This document shows positions 63,219-64,000 of a stretch of 64,000 nucleotides of DNA, in pieces. The stretch lies in the NCBI GenBank assembly GCA_019914945.1, contig CM034099.1, forward strand, positions 5,084,001 through 5,148,000. The letters are read 5' to 3'. Below the pieces are notes generated by a model. That model had not been told where the DNA came from and made no database searches. It saw only the letters and a program-made list of their open reading frames with translations. This DNA comes from Typha latifolia (taxonomy: Eukaryota; Streptophyta; Magnoliopsida; Poales; Typhaceae). The number at the start of each line of letters is the position of its first letter. Positions within the stretch are counted from its first letter, which is position 1. Both the position numbers and the translations under genes were made by a program.

Positions 63219-64000
63219 GTAAGTTATCATATCACAGTGATTGTTCATTTGATGTGTCAATGGTATCAGAAGTCCTCCTTTGCCTGTCCAAAAGCTGCAT
63301 CAACCCATGAATGAATAGGGCAATTAGTGGCATTCACTTTAAAAAATTTAAAAACCAAACTAGAAGATAGTTTTTCAAACAAAATCAGTTGTAATAAGTG
63401 GAAGACACGATAAGGAAGAAGAGACGTAAATCTAAGACACAAACTTTTACATTGAAAAATCCCTTAACAATTAAGGGTAAAAAATCACGGATCTCTTTTC
63501 TAAAATTAAACCAAGTACTAAAATCAATCAGTTACAAGATGACTTACAAACTATTTGTCAATACTCGCGACGAAGGATACTTGTGCCGAAGGCACGCATT
63601 GGCACATCTCTAATAAAGGTTTAGTTAGACATTTTTTGGTGTCTTCGGCACGACAATTCTTGGTTTTTTATTTGAATATATGTATTAAAGCCTACATTAA
63701 AGCCTTTTATCCTTAGATTATTTTTGGAAATAACCTATTTTATTAAAATTAAAAAATATAACAATAGGCAAGTAGAAACATTATTTAACAGATAATATGA
63801 TTGAATACATTCATTAATCGACAATAGTTCGATAATTAAAACTAATACCTAGTTGAACGTAGTTAATCTAATATGTTTTTATATCATTTTTATCTAATTT
63901 AAAGGAATTTGGCATAGTAAATTTTGTTTTTATATCATTTTATCATGCCGAAAGTTTAGTTAAAAATTATAAAATTTGGGTACAAATCAACTAATCTGCA
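63219..64000. other. Right flank of UGPase pseudogene
   Basis: The next expected UGPase exon (VNEFKSIEK) was not found. The sequence is AT-rich; GTGCCGAAGGCAC and its inverted relative GTCTTCGGCACGA occur near 63575 and 63642. No gene was recognised. Confidence 0.5.

Overview
The window is nuclear DNA of a flowering plant. It carries intron-rich plant genes with GT-AG junctions in consistent phase, chloroplast-targeted proteins, an MLO-family protein, and abundant plant LTR retrotransposons and hAT elements. A GC-rich intronless glycosyltransferase and Tourist-like repeats lean towards a monocot, but the species cannot be settled from the sequence. Exons were placed by reading frames and splice sites by eye.

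Left third (1-12.4 kb, + strand). First comes the 3' part of a DUF1995 (LPA3-like) chloroplast protein gene, whose 3.7 kb intron holds a 3.3 kb LTR insertion. A complete canopy/saposin-B-like ER protein gene in nine exons follows.

Middle (13.8-43.5 kb, + strand). There is a complete 15-exon MLO gene whose sixth intron contains a split tandem copy of exon 6 and two nested, antisense Ty1/copia elements. Next is FKBP18, a predicted thylakoid-lumen FKBP immunophilin. Then comes NUDT23, a plastid Nudix hydrolase whose 5.3 kb second intron holds an LTR-type repeat carrying a hAT element that itself carries another LTR copy.

Right third (44.5-64 kb). This is a rearranged locus. A head-to-head gene pair, UGPase (UDP-glucose pyrophosphorylase) and an intronless GT31 galactosyltransferase, is present twice in inverted orientation. 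The left copy keeps eight intact C-terminal UGPase exons and broken middle exons (minus strand), plus a truncated galactosyltransferase 5' end. The right copy keeps an intact galactosyltransferase (minus strand) and a UGPase pseudogene (plus strand) with several small duplications and frameshifts. The two halves are joined by about 3.1 kb of GATATC-like simple-sequence satellite with ACCCTAA-rich spacers. Ty3/gypsy remnants, a hAT element with a clean 8 bp target duplication and LTR copies separate the pieces of the left UGPase.

The six cellular genes do not form one pathway. Three are predicted to act in plastids (DUF1995, FKBP18, NUDT23), one in the ER (canopy), one in membranes (MLO) and one probably in the Golgi (GT31). 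No tRNA, rRNA or CRISPR was found.
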